From positions 261,350 to 325,349 of the forward strand of contig NZ_LMJJ01000044.1 of assembly GCF_001429285.1 (NCBI RefSeq): a stretch of DNA of 64,000 bases. The letters are read 5' to 3'. The translations under genes and the position numbers were made by a program. The notes under the pieces are model-generated. The model saw only the letters and a program-made list of their open reading frames with translations, was not told where the DNA came from and did no database searches. The DNA is from Ensifer sp. Root278. GTDB taxonomy: Bacteria; Pseudomonadota; Alphaproteobacteria; Rhizobiales; Rhizobiaceae. Of this stretch, positions 1 to 10,181 are shown piece after piece (positions within the stretch are counted from its first letter, which is position 1; every line of letters starts with the position of its first letter).

Positions 1-546
<546 letters not shown>

Positions 547-548
547 AT

Positions 549-650
549 CTACAGCGCCGCGCGCCTTATCGGATGCGCAAAGGTCGCTGTAGCGCTTTGA
601 TTGCTGCAGGTTTTCTTGCCTGAATCGGTTGCGATTCAAGGAAGCCTGCG
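549..650. repeat. RIME-like palindromic intergenic repeat
   Basis: Two adjacent imperfect palindromes fill the glmU-glmS gap. CTACAGCG (549-556) is repeated inverted as CGCTGTAG (585-592). A second stem follows with arms around 606-626 and 634-650. The same motif family recurs at 6240-6290 and 18788-18835, so it is a dispersed element, not a glmS-specific signal. No glmS ribozyme-like structure was recognised here. Confidence 0.8.
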
Positions 651-795
651 GAGCGTTAAATACTGAAACCGAAAGTGAAATCGGGGCGGATTGCCTCGCT
701 CGACAAATGCTTTACCAAGGCAGCGCAACGGGCGGGACATCCGCCCTTATCGGCTGAGGCGCCACAACGGGCGCGGGGACAAATCGGAGACGACT

Positions 796-2622
796 ATGTG
801 CGGTATTGTTGGCATCGTTGGCAACCAGCCGGTATCGGAGCGCCTGGTTGATGCGCTGAAGCGCCTCGAATACCGCGGCTATGATTCCGCCGGCGTTGCG
901 ACCATCAATGGTGGAGCGTTGGAGCGCCGGCGTGCCGAGGGCAAGCTCGTCAATCTCGAGATCCGGCTTCGCGAAGAGCCGCTCGCCGGCACGATCGGCA
1001 TTGCGCACACGCGTTGGGCGACCCATGGCGCGCCGACCGAGCGCAACGCCCATCCGCACTTCACCGACGGTGTCGCCGTCGTCCACAACGGCATCATTGA
1101 GAACTTTGCCGATTTGAAGGACGAACTGATCGCCGACGGCGCCAAGTTCGAGACGGACACCGACACCGAGGTCGTGGCACATCTGCTCTCCAGGTTCCGC
1201 CGCGAGGGCCTTGGCCGGCGCGAGGCGATGCATGCGATGCTCAAGCGGGTCACCGGCGCATATGCGCTCGCCGTGCTCTTTGAGGACGACCCGTCGACGA
1301 TCATGGCGGCGCGCAACGGACCGCCGCTGGCGATCGGCCACGGCAAGGGCGAGATGTTCCTCGGCTCCGACGCGATCGCGCTTTCGCCCTTCACCAACGA
1401 GATCACCTATCTGATCGATGGTGACTGGGCGGTGATCGGCGCAAACGGCGTGCATATCTTCGATCTCGCCGGCAATGCCATCGACCGTCCGCGGCAGATC
1501 TCGTCGGCCGCCGCCTATATGATCGACAAGGGCAACCACCGGCATTTCATGGAGAAGGAGATCTATGAGCAGCCGGAGGTGATCGCGCACGCGCTCAGTC
1601 ACTACGTCGATTTTGCCGGCAACCGCATCAAGGCACTCGGCGACACGATCGATTTTGCCAAGGTTCCGAGTCTCGCAATCTCCGCTTGCGGCACGGCCTA
1701 TCTTGCCGGCCTCGTCGGCAAATACTGGTTCGAGCGCTATGCCCGCCTGCCGGTGGAAATCGACGTCGCTTCCGAGTTCCGCTATCGCGAAATCCCGTTG
1801 TCGCCGCAGTCGGCAGCACTGTTCATCTCGCAGTCGGGCGAAACCGCCGACACGCTGGCTTCGCTGCGCTATTGCAAGGAGCTGGGCTTAAAGATCGGCG
1901 CCGTCGTCAATACGCGCGAATCGACGATCGCCCGCGAGTCGGACGCCGTGTTCCCGATCCTCGCCGGTCCGGAGATCGGTGTCGCCTCCACCAAGGCCTT
2001 CACCTGCCAGCTCGCGGTGCTGGCGTCGCTCGCGATCGGCGCCGGACGCGCCCGCGGCACGGTCAGTGCAGACGAGGAGCAGGTGCTGGTTCGCTCTCTC
2101 GCCGAAATGCCGCGTATCATGGGCCAGGTGCTGAACGCGATCCAGCCGCAGATCGAGCTTCTGTCGCGCGAGCTGTCGAAGTGCCGCGACGTGCTCTATC
2201 TCGGCCGCGGCACCAGCTTCCCGCTGGCGATGGAAGGCGCGCTGAAGCTCAAGGAGATCTCCTATATCCACGCCGAAGGTTATGCCGCCGGCGAGCTGAA
2301 GCATGGACCGATCGCGCTGATCGATGAAAACATGCCGGTCATCGTCATCGCGCCGCACGACCGCTTCTATGAGAAGACGGTCTCCAACATGCAGGAAGTG
2401 GCTGCGCGCGGTGGCCGGATCATCCTGATCACCGACGAGAAGGGGGCCGCCGCCTCCAAGCTCGAAACGATGGCGACGATCGTGCTGCCAAATGTCGACG
2501 AGGTCGTCGCGCCGATGATCTTTTCTCTGCCGATCCAGCTGCTTGCCTACCACACCGCGGTGTTCATGGGCACAGACGTCGACCAGCCCCGCAACCTCGC
2601 CAAATCGGTGACCGTTGAGTGA
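796..2622 (+). CDS. glmS: glutamine--fructose-6-phosphate aminotransferase (isomerizing)
   Basis: A 608-residue protein of the standard length. It converts fructose-6-phosphate and glutamine to glucosamine-6-phosphate, the entry step to UDP-GlcNAc. The open frame extends upstream, but the ATG at 796 places the catalytic cysteine at position 2 (MCGIVGIVGN), as class II glutaminase domains require. The glutaminase domain covers about residues 1-240 (THGAPTERNAHPH, HNGIIENF). Two SIS sugar-isomerase domains follow (SACGTAYLAG, SQSGETADT, and GRGTSFPLAMEGALKLKE in the second). The C-terminus LAKSVTVE is typical. It lies downstream of glmU and overlaps the next gene by 4 bases. Confidence 0.98.
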   Translation: MCGIVGIVGNQPVSERLVDALKRLEYRGYDSAGVATINGGALERRRAEGKLVNLEIRLREEPLAGTIGIAHTRWATHGAPTERNAHPHFTDGVAVVHNGIIENFADLKDELIADGAKFETDTDTEVVAHLLSRFRREGLGRREAMHAMLKRVTGAYALAVLFEDDPSTIMAARNGPPLAIGHGKGEMFLGSDAIALSPFTNEITYLIDGDWAVIGANGVHIFDLAGNAIDRPRQISSAAAYMIDKGNHRHFMEKEIYEQPEVIAHALSHYVDFAGNRIKALGDTIDFAKVPSLAISACGTAYLAGLVGKYWFERYARLPVEIDVASEFRYREIPLSPQSAALFISQSGETADTLASLRYCKELGLKIGAVVNTRESTIARESDAVFPILAGPEIGVASTKAFTCQLAVLASLAIGAGRARGTVSADEEQVLVRSLAEMPRIMGQVLNAIQPQIELLSRELSKCRDVLYLGRGTSFPLAMEGALKLKEISYIHAEGYAAGELKHGPIALIDENMPVIVIAPHDRFYEKTVSNMQEVAARGGRIILITDEKGAAASKLETMATIVLPNVDEVVAPMIFSLPIQLLAYHTAVFMGTDVDQPRNLAKSVTVE

Positions 2623-3119
2623 TCTACGTCCGGCATGAGCGCCCAGGAGATGAGAAGGGGATCCGCGAGGTGACCGCGGCCGCCTTCGAAGGGCATCCGC
2701 ACAGTGATCAGAGCGAGCCCCTCATCATCGAACGCCTGCGCGAAGCCGGGGCGCTCAGCGTGTCTTTGGTTGCCGAGATGAACGACGAGATTGTCGGGCA
2801 CGTCGCCTTCTCGCCCGTCACTCTGACGCCGGCAGAATCCGGCTGGTTCGGGCTTGGGCCTGTGTCGGTCAAGCCGGACGTTCAGGCACAGGGCATCGGC
2901 AGGCAGTTGATCCGCGAGGGCCTCGAATGGCTGCGTGCCGAGGGTGCCTCTGGCTGCGTCGTCGTCGGCGATCCTGCCTATTATCAAAAGTTCGGTTTCC
3001 GCAACGAATCGGCTCTTGTATTCCCCGGTTGTGCGCCGCAATATTTCATGGCGCTGGCTCTTTCCAGCGCGATGGCGGCTGGCACGGTCGCCTATCATCC
3101 GGCCTTTGGGGCCGAGTGA
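2619..3119 (+). CDS. GNAT-family N-acetyltransferase
   Basis: A 166-residue acetyl-CoA-dependent acyltransferase. Its GTG start overlaps the glmS TGA in a GTGA arrangement, which suggests translational coupling. The acetyl-CoA binding motif A is visible (VKPDVQAQGIGRQLIREGLE, about residues 87-106), followed by GDPAYYQKFGF, typical of the YhbS-like branch. The substrate is not predictable. Coupling to glmS hints at a small-molecule or antibiotic amine substrate, but that is inference only. Confidence 0.9.
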   Translation: MIYVRHERPGDEKGIREVTAAAFEGHPHSDQSEPLIIERLREAGALSVSLVAEMNDEIVGHVAFSPVTLTPAESGWFGLGPVSVKPDVQAQGIGRQLIREGLEWLRAEGASGCVVVGDPAYYQKFGFRNESALVFPGCAPQYFMALALSSAMAAGTVAYHPAFGAE

Positions 3120-3137
3120 GGTTAAGACGGAAGAAGC

Positions 3138-3827
3138 ATGACGGAACACTCAAAACGCGGCTATATCGGCACCCGGCTGCGCAACTATTTCCTGACCGGC
3201 CTGATCGTCTGCGCACCGGTGGCGATCACCGTTTGGCTCGTGCGCACGTTCATCGATTGGGCCGATGGGTGGGTGAAGCCGTATCTGCCGAACTTCTACA
3301 ATCCGGACACCTATTCGCCCGTAGCCATTCCCGGCTTCGGGTTGCTCGTTGCCATTTTCGTGATCACGTTCGTCGGCTTCATGACCGCAAACCTCGTCGG
3401 TCGGTCGATCGTCAATTTCGCCGAGTCCCTGGTCAATCGAACGCCGCTCGTCCGTACGATCTACAAGGCAACGAAACAGATCTTCCAGACGGTGCTGCAG
3501 GAACAGTCGTCGTCCTTCAAGAAGGCAGGGCTGATCGAGTATCCGAGCCCCGGCCTCTGGTCGCTCGTGTTCATTGCGACCGACGTTAAAGGCGAGATCG
3601 CATCCAAGTTCGACGATCGTGGCATGGACATGGTGGCGGTGTTCCTGCCACCGACTCCGATCCCCACTGCCGGCTTTCTGCTGTTTGTTGCGCGCGACAA
3701 GATCATACCGCTTGAGATGAGCGCGGAAGATGCAGCCAAGCTGCTGATTTCCGGCGGCTTGGTGACGCCCGACTACAAGCCGCTCGCCAACGCGCCGCTG
3801 AAGATCAGCCAGCAGAAAACCGCCTGA
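3138..3827 (+). CDS. DUF502 family inner-membrane protein
   Basis: A 229-residue protein with a transmembrane helix near residues 17-37 (YFLTGLIVCAPVAITVWLV) and another near 66-90 (GFGLLVAIFVITFVGFMTAN). The conserved DUF502 region follows (NRTPLVRTIYKATKQIFQTV; VFLPPTPIPTAGFLLFV). The family is widespread in proteobacteria and plants without an assigned biochemical role. It starts 18 bases after the acetyltransferase in the same direction, so it may be the last gene of a glmS transcript. It is convergent with recG. Confidence 0.9.
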   Translation: MTEHSKRGYIGTRLRNYFLTGLIVCAPVAITVWLVRTFIDWADGWVKPYLPNFYNPDTYSPVAIPGFGLLVAIFVITFVGFMTANLVGRSIVNFAESLVNRTPLVRTIYKATKQIFQTVLQEQSSSFKKAGLIEYPSPGLWSLVFIATDVKGEIASKFDDRGMDMVAVFLPPTPIPTAGFLLFVARDKIIPLEMSAEDAAKLLISGGLVTPDYKPLANAPLKISQQKTA

Positions 3828-3874
3828 CATCGAGGCACACTTCGGGACGGAAACCGGCTCACGCTTTCTCGCCT

Positions 3875-5980
3875 CTAGCCGGCGCGCAGGAAGCGGATCG
3901 CCTCGTCGCGTCGGTAGAGATAGAGCAGCGTCCGGAGTGCTTCACCGCGTTCCGACGTCAGATCTGGGTCGCGCTCGATCACATAGGCGGCGTCCTTCCG
4001 CGCGATTTCCAACAGGTCGCCATGGGCTTCCAGGCTGGCGATGCGGAAGCCCGGCGTGCCCGACTGGCGCGTGCCGAGCAACTCGCCTTCGCCGCGCAGC
4101 TTCAAGTCTTCCTCGGCGATCAGGAAGCCGTCCTCGCTGTCGCGCAGGATCGAGAGCCGTGATCGGCCATTTTCGCTGAGCGGTCCCTTGTAGAGCAGGA
4201 TGCAGGTCGAAGCCTCATCGCCCCGGCCAACGCGGCCGCGCAATTGATGAAGCTGGGCAAGGCCGAAGCGTTCCGCATGTTCGATCACCATGATCGTCGC
4301 ATCGGGCACGTCGACGCCGACTTCCACGACGGTGGTGGCGACCAGCAAGCGGATCTCGCCATTCTTGAAGGCGAGCATGACTGCATCTTTCTCCGCCCCA
4401 TTCATGCGACCGTGTACGAGGCCGACGGTGTTGCCGAAGCGTTTGGCGAGGCCTTCGTACCTCTCTTCCGCCGACATGACGTCGACTGCTTCCGACTCCT
4501 CGACAAGCGGGCAGATCCAATAGGCCTTTTTGCCTTCGCGAAGCGCTGCATCCAGCCGTTCGACGATATCGCCGGTACGCTCCGTCGGAATCGTCACGGT
4601 CTGGATCGGCTTCCGCCCGGCAGGCTTCTCAGTCAGCTTCGAGACATCCATGTCGCCGAAGGCCGCGAGCACCAGCGTACGCGGGATCGGTGTTGCCGTC
4701 ATGACGAGCATATGCGGCGAGATTCCCTTGGCGGTCAGGCGCAGGCGCTGGTGAACGCCGAAACGATGCTGCTCGTCCACCACCGCCAGCGTCAATTCTC
4801 TATAGTTCACCGTATCCTGGAAAAGTGCGTGCGTACCGATCACCATCCGCGTCTCGCCGGATGCGATGCGATCAAGGATTGCATCGCGTTCCTTGCCCTT
4901 GGTGCGGCCAGTCAGGACGTCAATCGTGATGCCGGCCGGGGCGGCCATCCTGGCAAGGGTCGCATGGTGTTGCCGGGCGAGGATTTCCGTCGGTGCCATC
5001 AGCACGGCCTGGCCGCCGGATTCGACCGCTGCGAGCATCGCCATCAGCGCCACCATCGTCTTGCCGGAGCCGACGTCGCCCTGCAGCAGCCGCAGCATGC
5101 GTTCGGTGCCTGCCATATCCTTGAGGATGTCGGCAATAGCCGTGGACTGGCTCGCCGTCAGCGAAAAGGGAAGGGCGTCGATGACCGGGCGGGAGAGCGC
5201 GCCGGTAGCATGGACCGGAATGCCTGCGACCTTGCGCAGACGTTGCCGGACCAGTGCCAATGACAGTTGCCCGGCAAGAAATTCGTCATAGGCCAGGCGG
5301 CGGCGCGCGGGTGCCTGGGGATCGATATCCGTTGCATCCCGGGGATCATGCAGCGCTCGGAAACTCTCGGCCGCACTGGCGAAGCCCTGCTTGGTGAGCA
5401 GCGCATCGTCCACCCATTCCGGCATTTCCGGGACGCGGGCGACAGCCGCCTCGATCGACTTGCGCAAGGTCCGGGGCGAAAGTCCGGCGGTCAGACCATA
5501 GACCGGTTCGACCAGCGGCAGGTTTTCCGCCTCGCTTGCGCGGACCGCGTAGTCTGGATGGACCATCGAAGGCCGGCCGTTGAACCAGTCGACCTTGCCG
5601 CTGACGATCACCGTCTCATCCACCGGCAGCGATTTCTCCAGCCAATTGCCTTTGACCCGGAAGTAGGTGAGCGCCAGTTCGCCGGTTTCGTCATGCAGGA
5701 AGACGCGGTAGGGCAGGTTTGGTTTGCCGCGCGGCGGTGGCTGATGGCGATCGACCCGGCCGGTAATGGTGACGATTACCCCTTGCGGCGCATGGGCAAT
5801 GCCGGGCTGCTGGCGACGGTCGATCAGCGAATGCGGCGCATGGAAGACAAGATCGACGACACGGCAATCCTCGATCGTTTCGCGGCCGAGCAGCTTGGCA
5901 TAGAGCTCGCCGATCTTCGGGCCGATGCCGGGAAGCGTGTCGAGCGGTGAGAAGAGCGGGTCGAGCAGGGCGGGACGCAT
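3875..5980 (-). CDS. recG: ATP-dependent DNA helicase RecG
   Basis: A 701-residue branched-DNA helicase that regresses stalled forks and processes Holliday junctions. The N-terminal wedge/OB domain begins with LDTLPGIGPKIGELYAKLLG. The helicase core shows Walker A GDVGSGKT, Walker B VVDEQHRFG, motif III TATPIPRT and motif VI QLRGRVGRGDEAS. Full length and no disrupted motifs. It is divergent from sdhE-mfd across a 330-base repeat-filled gap, a neighbourhood frequent in rhizobia. Confidence 0.98.
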   Translation of the reverse strand: MRPALLDPLFSPLDTLPGIGPKIGELYAKLLGRETIEDCRVVDLVFHAPHSLIDRRQQPGIAHAPQGVIVTITGRVDRHQPPPRGKPNLPYRVFLHDETGELALTYFRVKGNWLEKSLPVDETVIVSGKVDWFNGRPSMVHPDYAVRASEAENLPLVEPVYGLTAGLSPRTLRKSIEAAVARVPEMPEWVDDALLTKQGFASAAESFRALHDPRDATDIDPQAPARRRLAYDEFLAGQLSLALVRQRLRKVAGIPVHATGALSRPVIDALPFSLTASQSTAIADILKDMAGTERMLRLLQGDVGSGKTMVALMAMLAAVESGGQAVLMAPTEILARQHHATLARMAAPAGITIDVLTGRTKGKERDAILDRIASGETRMVIGTHALFQDTVNYRELTLAVVDEQHRFGVHQRLRLTAKGISPHMLVMTATPIPRTLVLAAFGDMDVSKLTEKPAGRKPIQTVTIPTERTGDIVERLDAALREGKKAYWICPLVEESEAVDVMSAEERYEGLAKRFGNTVGLVHGRMNGAEKDAVMLAFKNGEIRLLVATTVVEVGVDVPDATIMVIEHAERFGLAQLHQLRGRVGRGDEASTCILLYKGPLSENGRSRLSILRDSEDGFLIAEEDLKLRGEGELLGTRQSGTPGFRIASLEAHGDLLEIARKDAAYVIERDPDLTSERGEALRTLLYLYRRDEAIRFLRAG

Positions 5981-6071
5981 GGTGATGAAATTGCGATGAT
6001 AAATCGGGCTTTGGCAAGGCTGACAATCACCAATTCAGAGTTTATAGAGCCCATTGACGACAAACCGTAGC

Positions 6072-6290
6072 CTAGAGCGTCCCGCTTTCAAGTGGTATCA
6101 CTGAAGGCGACAAGGTGCTCTGGAATCAAAGCGCTGGAGCGTCCCTCGCGTGTTCGTCCGAATGCGCGGCGCTCTCCTGCATGTTTCCTTTCTCCCTAAA
6201 TCCAATCCGGTTTAGGGACAAAAACATGCAGCAATCTAAAGTGCTACAGCGACTTTCGTGCGCCTTGGAAGACGCGCGGCGCGGTAGCGG
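6072..6290. repeat. compound RIME-like repeat between recG and sdhE
   Basis: This gap holds at least two repeat types. At 6072-6150 there is a CTAGAGCGTCCCGCTTTCAAG-like unit that recurs near 24768-24875. At 6176-6290 there is a palindrome with arms TGCATGTTT and AAACATGCA, followed by a CTACAGCGACTTTCG-type stem related to those at 549 and 18788. An overlapping reading frame through this segment is not considered coding. The region also has to hold the recG and sdhE promoters; no clear promoter was identified. Confidence 0.75.
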
Positions 6291-6309
6291 GCGGCAGGAA
6301 GGAATTTCC

Positions 6310-6615
6310 ATGACTGGCATCTCACGCACCAGCGCCGATCTCGATCCGCGGCGACGGCGGATCCTGTTCCGCGCCTGGCATCGCGGCATCCGCGAGATGG
6401 ACCTGATCCTCGGGCAGTTTGCAGAGGCCGAGCTTTCGGTGCTTTCCGAAGTGGAGCTCGATGAACTCGAGACGATCATGCGCGAAGAGGACAATGATCT
6501 CGTCAGGTGGATCACCGGTGAACAACCTCTGCCCGTTCGCTATCAGACGCCGATGTTCGAGCGCATTGCCGCCTATCGTCCGGATTTCGACAAGCTTCCC
6601 GAAGGGATGAAATAG
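6310..6615 (+). CDS. sdhE: succinate dehydrogenase assembly factor SdhE (DUF339)
   Basis: A 101-residue protein with the SdhE signature RGxxE-like segment HRGIREMD and the acidic helix ELDELETIMREEDNDLVRWI. SdhE promotes covalent flavinylation of SdhA in succinate dehydrogenase. A start at 6310 is chosen because AGGAAGG lies just upstream and it gives the family length; the open frame runs further upstream through the repeat. It is followed after 4 bases by mfd, so the two are probably cotranscribed. Confidence 0.93.
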   Translation: MTGISRTSADLDPRRRRILFRAWHRGIREMDLILGQFAEAELSVLSEVELDELETIMREEDNDLVRWITGEQPLPVRYQTPMFERIAAYRPDFDKLPEGMK

Positions 6616-6619
6616 AGCG

Positions 6620-9600
6620 ATGATGCTGGTTGGCCTTGATCCGAAGAAGATTGTCGAAGCACAACGAGAGATCACGATCGGCCCGGTTCCATCAGGCGCC
6701 GAGGCACTGGTTCTCGCCGAGCTCGCGCGGGCGGGCCAGCCGGTCGCCTATATTCTCTCGGATGGTCAACGGATCGCGGATCTTGAGCAGGTTCTCGGCT
6801 TCGTGGCACCCGATATCCCGGTATTGACGCTGCCGGGCTGGGACTGCCTTCCCTATGACCGCGTGTCGCCAAGCGCCGACACGTCAGCGCGGCGTCTCGC
6901 GGCGCTCAGTGCGCTCATCGCGCACAAGAAGAAACCGCATGCAGCGATCGTGCTGGTGACGATCAACGCTGCCCTGCAGAAGATCTCGCCGCAGAATGTG
7001 ATCGAGAGTCTGGCGTTTTCGGCCCGCCCGGGCAACCAGGTGCGCATGGATGACATCGCGATGCGGCTCGAGCGCAATGGTTTCGAGCGCGTCGCGACGG
7101 TGCGTGAGGTTGGCGAATATGCCGTGCGCGGCGGCATCCTCGATGTCTTCGTGCCCGGCAGCGGCGAACCTTTGCGCCTCGACTTCTTCGGCGATACGTT
7201 GGAGACCATCCGCTCCTTCGATCCCGCAAGCCAGCGCACGACCGGCCAGGTCCGCTCTCTCGATCTCAACCCGATGAGCGAGGTGTCGCTGACGCCGGAG
7301 ACGATCAGCCATTTCCGCAAGCAGTATCTGTCGCTTTTCGGCGCGACCACCCGCGACGATGCGCTCTACCAGGCCGTATCCGAAGGGCGGCGTTATGCCG
7401 GCATGGAGCACTGGCTGCCGCTCTTTTATGACGGGCTGGAGACGGTCTTCGACTATCTCCATGGTTTCCGCATCGTCACCGATCATCTGGCGCGTGAAGC
7501 TGCGGCCGAACGCTCGAAGCTCATTCTCGACTATTACGATGCCCGTCTGGCATCGGCCTCTCCCGGCAAATCGCAGACGACCCAGGGCACGCCCTATAAG
7601 CCGGTTCCGCCGGAACTGCTCTATCTGAATTCGCAGGGCTTCAATGCTGCACTGACCTCGCGCGACGCTATTCGTCTGTCGCCTTTCAACGAGCATGAAG
7701 GCGAAGCCCGGCAGGTGATATCGGTCGACGCGCGCCAGGGCATGCGCTGGGCCAAGTCGGCCGGCGAGGGCGAGACCGATAGCGAGCGCGTCAACGTCTT
7801 CGACCAGGCGGTCAAGTACATCGCCGAGCGGCGCTCGAAGGGCGCCAAGGTGGTCATTTCGGGCTGGAGCGAGGGATCGCTGGACCGCCTGTTGCAGGTG
7901 CTTGCCGAGCACGGACTCGGCAACATCAAGCCGATCAAGGCGCTGGCCGAGGTCAAGAGCCTGAAGCCGGGCGAGGCGGGATCGACCGTCCTCAGCATCG
8001 AGGCCGGCTTCGAGACCGGCGATCTCGTGATCATCGGCGAACAGGATATCCTGGGCGACCGCATGGTACGCCGTTCGAGGCGCCGCAAGCGCGGGGCCGA
8101 CTTCATCGCCGAAGTCGCGGGCCTCGACGAGGGCAGCTACGTCGTGCATGCCGAACACGGCATTGGCCGGTTTGTCGGCTTGCGCACCATCGAAGCCGTC
8201 GGCGCACCGCATGATTGCCTCGAGCTCGTCTATGCCGACAATGCCAAGCTGTTCCTGCCGGTCGAAAACATCGAGCTTCTGTCGCGCTATGGAGCAGAAG
8301 GGACCGATGCGATCCTCGACAAGCTTGGTGGCGTCGCCTGGCAGGCACGCAAGGCCAAGCTCAAGAAGCGCCTGCTGGACATGGCAGGCGGTCTCATCCG
8401 TATCGCCGCCGAACGCCACACGCGTCGGGCACCGGTTCTTGCAGCGCAGGATGGCGTCTATGACGAATTCGCCGCGCGCTTCCCCTATGATGAGACCGAG
8501 GACCAGCTGAACTCGATCGAGGCCGTGCGCGACGATCTCGGCAGCGGCCGCCCGATGGACCGCCTCGTCTGCGGCGACGTCGGCTTCGGCAAGACGGAAG
8601 TTGCACTGCGTGCCGCCTTCATCGCGGCCATGAACGGCGTACAGGTCGCCGTCGTCGTGCCGACGACGCTGCTGGCGCGCCAGCATTTCAAGACCTTCTC
8701 CGAGCGTTTCCGCGGTCTGCCGATCCGCATCCAGCAGGCATCCCGCCTCGTTGGATCGAAGGAATTGGCGTTGACCAAGAAGGAGGTGGCGGACGGAAAG
8801 ACCGACGTCGTCGTCGGCACCCACGCGCTGCTTGGCACGTCGGTCAATTTCGCCAATCTCGGCCTTCTGATCATCGACGAAGAGCAGCACTTTGGCGTCA
8901 AGCACAAGGAGCGGCTGAAGGAGCTGAAGTCGGATGTCCACGTGCTGACGCTTTCGGCAACGCCGATCCCGCGCACGCTTCAGCTGGCGCTGACCGGCGT
9001 TCGCGAATTGTCGCTGATCACCACGCCGCCGGTCGACCGCATGGCGGTGCGCACCTTCATCTCACCCTTCGACGCGCTGGTGATTCGCGAAACGCTGATG
9101 CGCGAGCATTATCGCGGCGGCCAGAGCTTCTATGTCTGCCCGCGCCTGAGTGACCTCTCGGAGATCCACGACTTCCTGAAATCGGACGTTCCGGAATTGA
9201 AGGTAGCGGTTGCTCACGGCCAGATGCCGGCAACCGAGCTCGAAGACATCATGAACGCCTTCTACGATGGGCGTTACGATGTGCTGCTTTCGACGACGAT
9301 CGTCGAATCCGGTCTCGACGTGCCGACGGCCAATACGCTGATCGTGCACCGCGCCGACATGTTCGGACTTGCGCAGCTCTACCAGCTGCGCGGTCGTGTC
9401 GGCCGCTCGAAGGTGCGTGCCTTCGCGCTTTTCACGCTTCCGGTAAACAAGACGCTGACGGGACCTGCCGAACGACGGCTGAAGGTGCTGCAGTCGCTCG
9501 ACACGCTCGGTGCCGGCTTCCAGCTGGCGAGCCACGACCTCGATATTCGCGGCGCCGGCAACCTGCTCGGCGAGGAACAGTCGGGCCATATCAAGGAGGT

Positions 9601-10126
9601 CGGCTTCGAGCTTTACCAGCAGATGCTGGAAGAGGCGGTCGCCGAGCTCAAGGGTGAAGAAGAAATCCACGATACCGGTTGGTCGCCGCAGATCTCGGTC
9701 GGAACCCCGGTCATGATCCCCGAACACTACGTGCCGGATCTGCATCTGAGGCTCGGTCTCTATCGCCGCCTCGGGGAACTGACGGATCTCAAGGAGATCG
9801 ACGGCTTCGGCGCCGAAATGATCGACCGCTTCGGCCCGTTGCCGATCGAGGTCCAGCACCTCTTGAAGATCGTCTACATCAAGTCGCTGTGCCGTACGGC
9901 GAATGTCGAGAAGCTCGATGCCGGGCCGAAGGGTGTCGTGGTGCAGTTCCGCAACAAGGAATTCCCGAACCCGGCCGCGCTCGTCGGTTACATCGCCAAG
10001 CAGGGTACGCTTGTGAAGATCCGGCCGGACCACAGCATCTTCTTCCAAAGGGAACTGGCAACGCCGGAGAAGCGTCTTTCGGGCGCTGCGATGGTGATGA
10101 CGCAGCTCGCAGGGTTGGCGAAATAG
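6620..10126 (+). CDS. mfd: transcription-repair coupling factor Mfd
   Basis: An 1168-residue, full-length Mfd. It removes stalled RNA polymerase and recruits UvrA. The N-terminal UvrB-homology region is followed by the RNA-polymerase interaction domain (VVHAEHGIGRFVGLRTIE, about residue 515). The RecG-like translocase has Walker A GDVGFGKTEVA, DEEQHFG, SATPIPRT and QLRGRVGRSKVRAFA (TRG region). The C-terminal D7 domain closes the protein. It lies 4 bases after sdhE. Together with recG it makes this a repair-gene cluster. Confidence 0.98.
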   Translation: MMLVGLDPKKIVEAQREITIGPVPSGAEALVLAELARAGQPVAYILSDGQRIADLEQVLGFVAPDIPVLTLPGWDCLPYDRVSPSADTSARRLAALSALIAHKKKPHAAIVLVTINAALQKISPQNVIESLAFSARPGNQVRMDDIAMRLERNGFERVATVREVGEYAVRGGILDVFVPGSGEPLRLDFFGDTLETIRSFDPASQRTTGQVRSLDLNPMSEVSLTPETISHFRKQYLSLFGATTRDDALYQAVSEGRRYAGMEHWLPLFYDGLETVFDYLHGFRIVTDHLAREAAAERSKLILDYYDARLASASPGKSQTTQGTPYKPVPPELLYLNSQGFNAALTSRDAIRLSPFNEHEGEARQVISVDARQGMRWAKSAGEGETDSERVNVFDQAVKYIAERRSKGAKVVISGWSEGSLDRLLQVLAEHGLGNIKPIKALAEVKSLKPGEAGSTVLSIEAGFETGDLVIIGEQDILGDRMVRRSRRRKRGADFIAEVAGLDEGSYVVHAEHGIGRFVGLRTIEAVGAPHDCLELVYADNAKLFLPVENIELLSRYGAEGTDAILDKLGGVAWQARKAKLKKRLLDMAGGLIRIAAERHTRRAPVLAAQDGVYDEFAARFPYDETEDQLNSIEAVRDDLGSGRPMDRLVCGDVGFGKTEVALRAAFIAAMNGVQVAVVVPTTLLARQHFKTFSERFRGLPIRIQQASRLVGSKELALTKKEVADGKTDVVVGTHALLGTSVNFANLGLLIIDEEQHFGVKHKERLKELKSDVHVLTLSATPIPRTLQLALTGVRELSLITTPPVDRMAVRTFISPFDALVIRETLMREHYRGGQSFYVCPRLSDLSEIHDFLKSDVPELKVAVAHGQMPATELEDIMNAFYDGRYDVLLSTTIVESGLDVPTANTLIVHRADMFGLAQLYQLRGRVGRSKVRAFALFTLPVNKTLTGPAERRLKVLQSLDTLGAGFQLASHDLDIRGAGNLLGEEQSGHIKEVGFELYQQMLEEAVAELKGEEEIHDTGWSPQISVGTPVMIPEHYVPDLHLRLGLYRRLGELTDLKEIDGFGAEMIDRFGPLPIEVQHLLKIVYIKSLCRTANVEKLDAGPKGVVVQFRNKEFPNPAALVGYIAKQGTLVKIRPDHSIFFQRELATPEKRLSGAAMVMTQLAGLAK

Positions 10127-10181
10127 CCTATGCAGGCATCGCGCTGCCGCGTGATGCGGCAGCGTCAGCGTTCGCGGCGGC

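Noticed and set aside
547..795. glmS ribozyme upstream of glmS
   Set aside because: Only RIME-like palindromes are seen; the ribozyme is not known from this lineage.
6884..8941. A 685-codon minus-strand frame opposite mfd
   Set aside because: Mirror of the mfd codon pattern with no start context or similarity.
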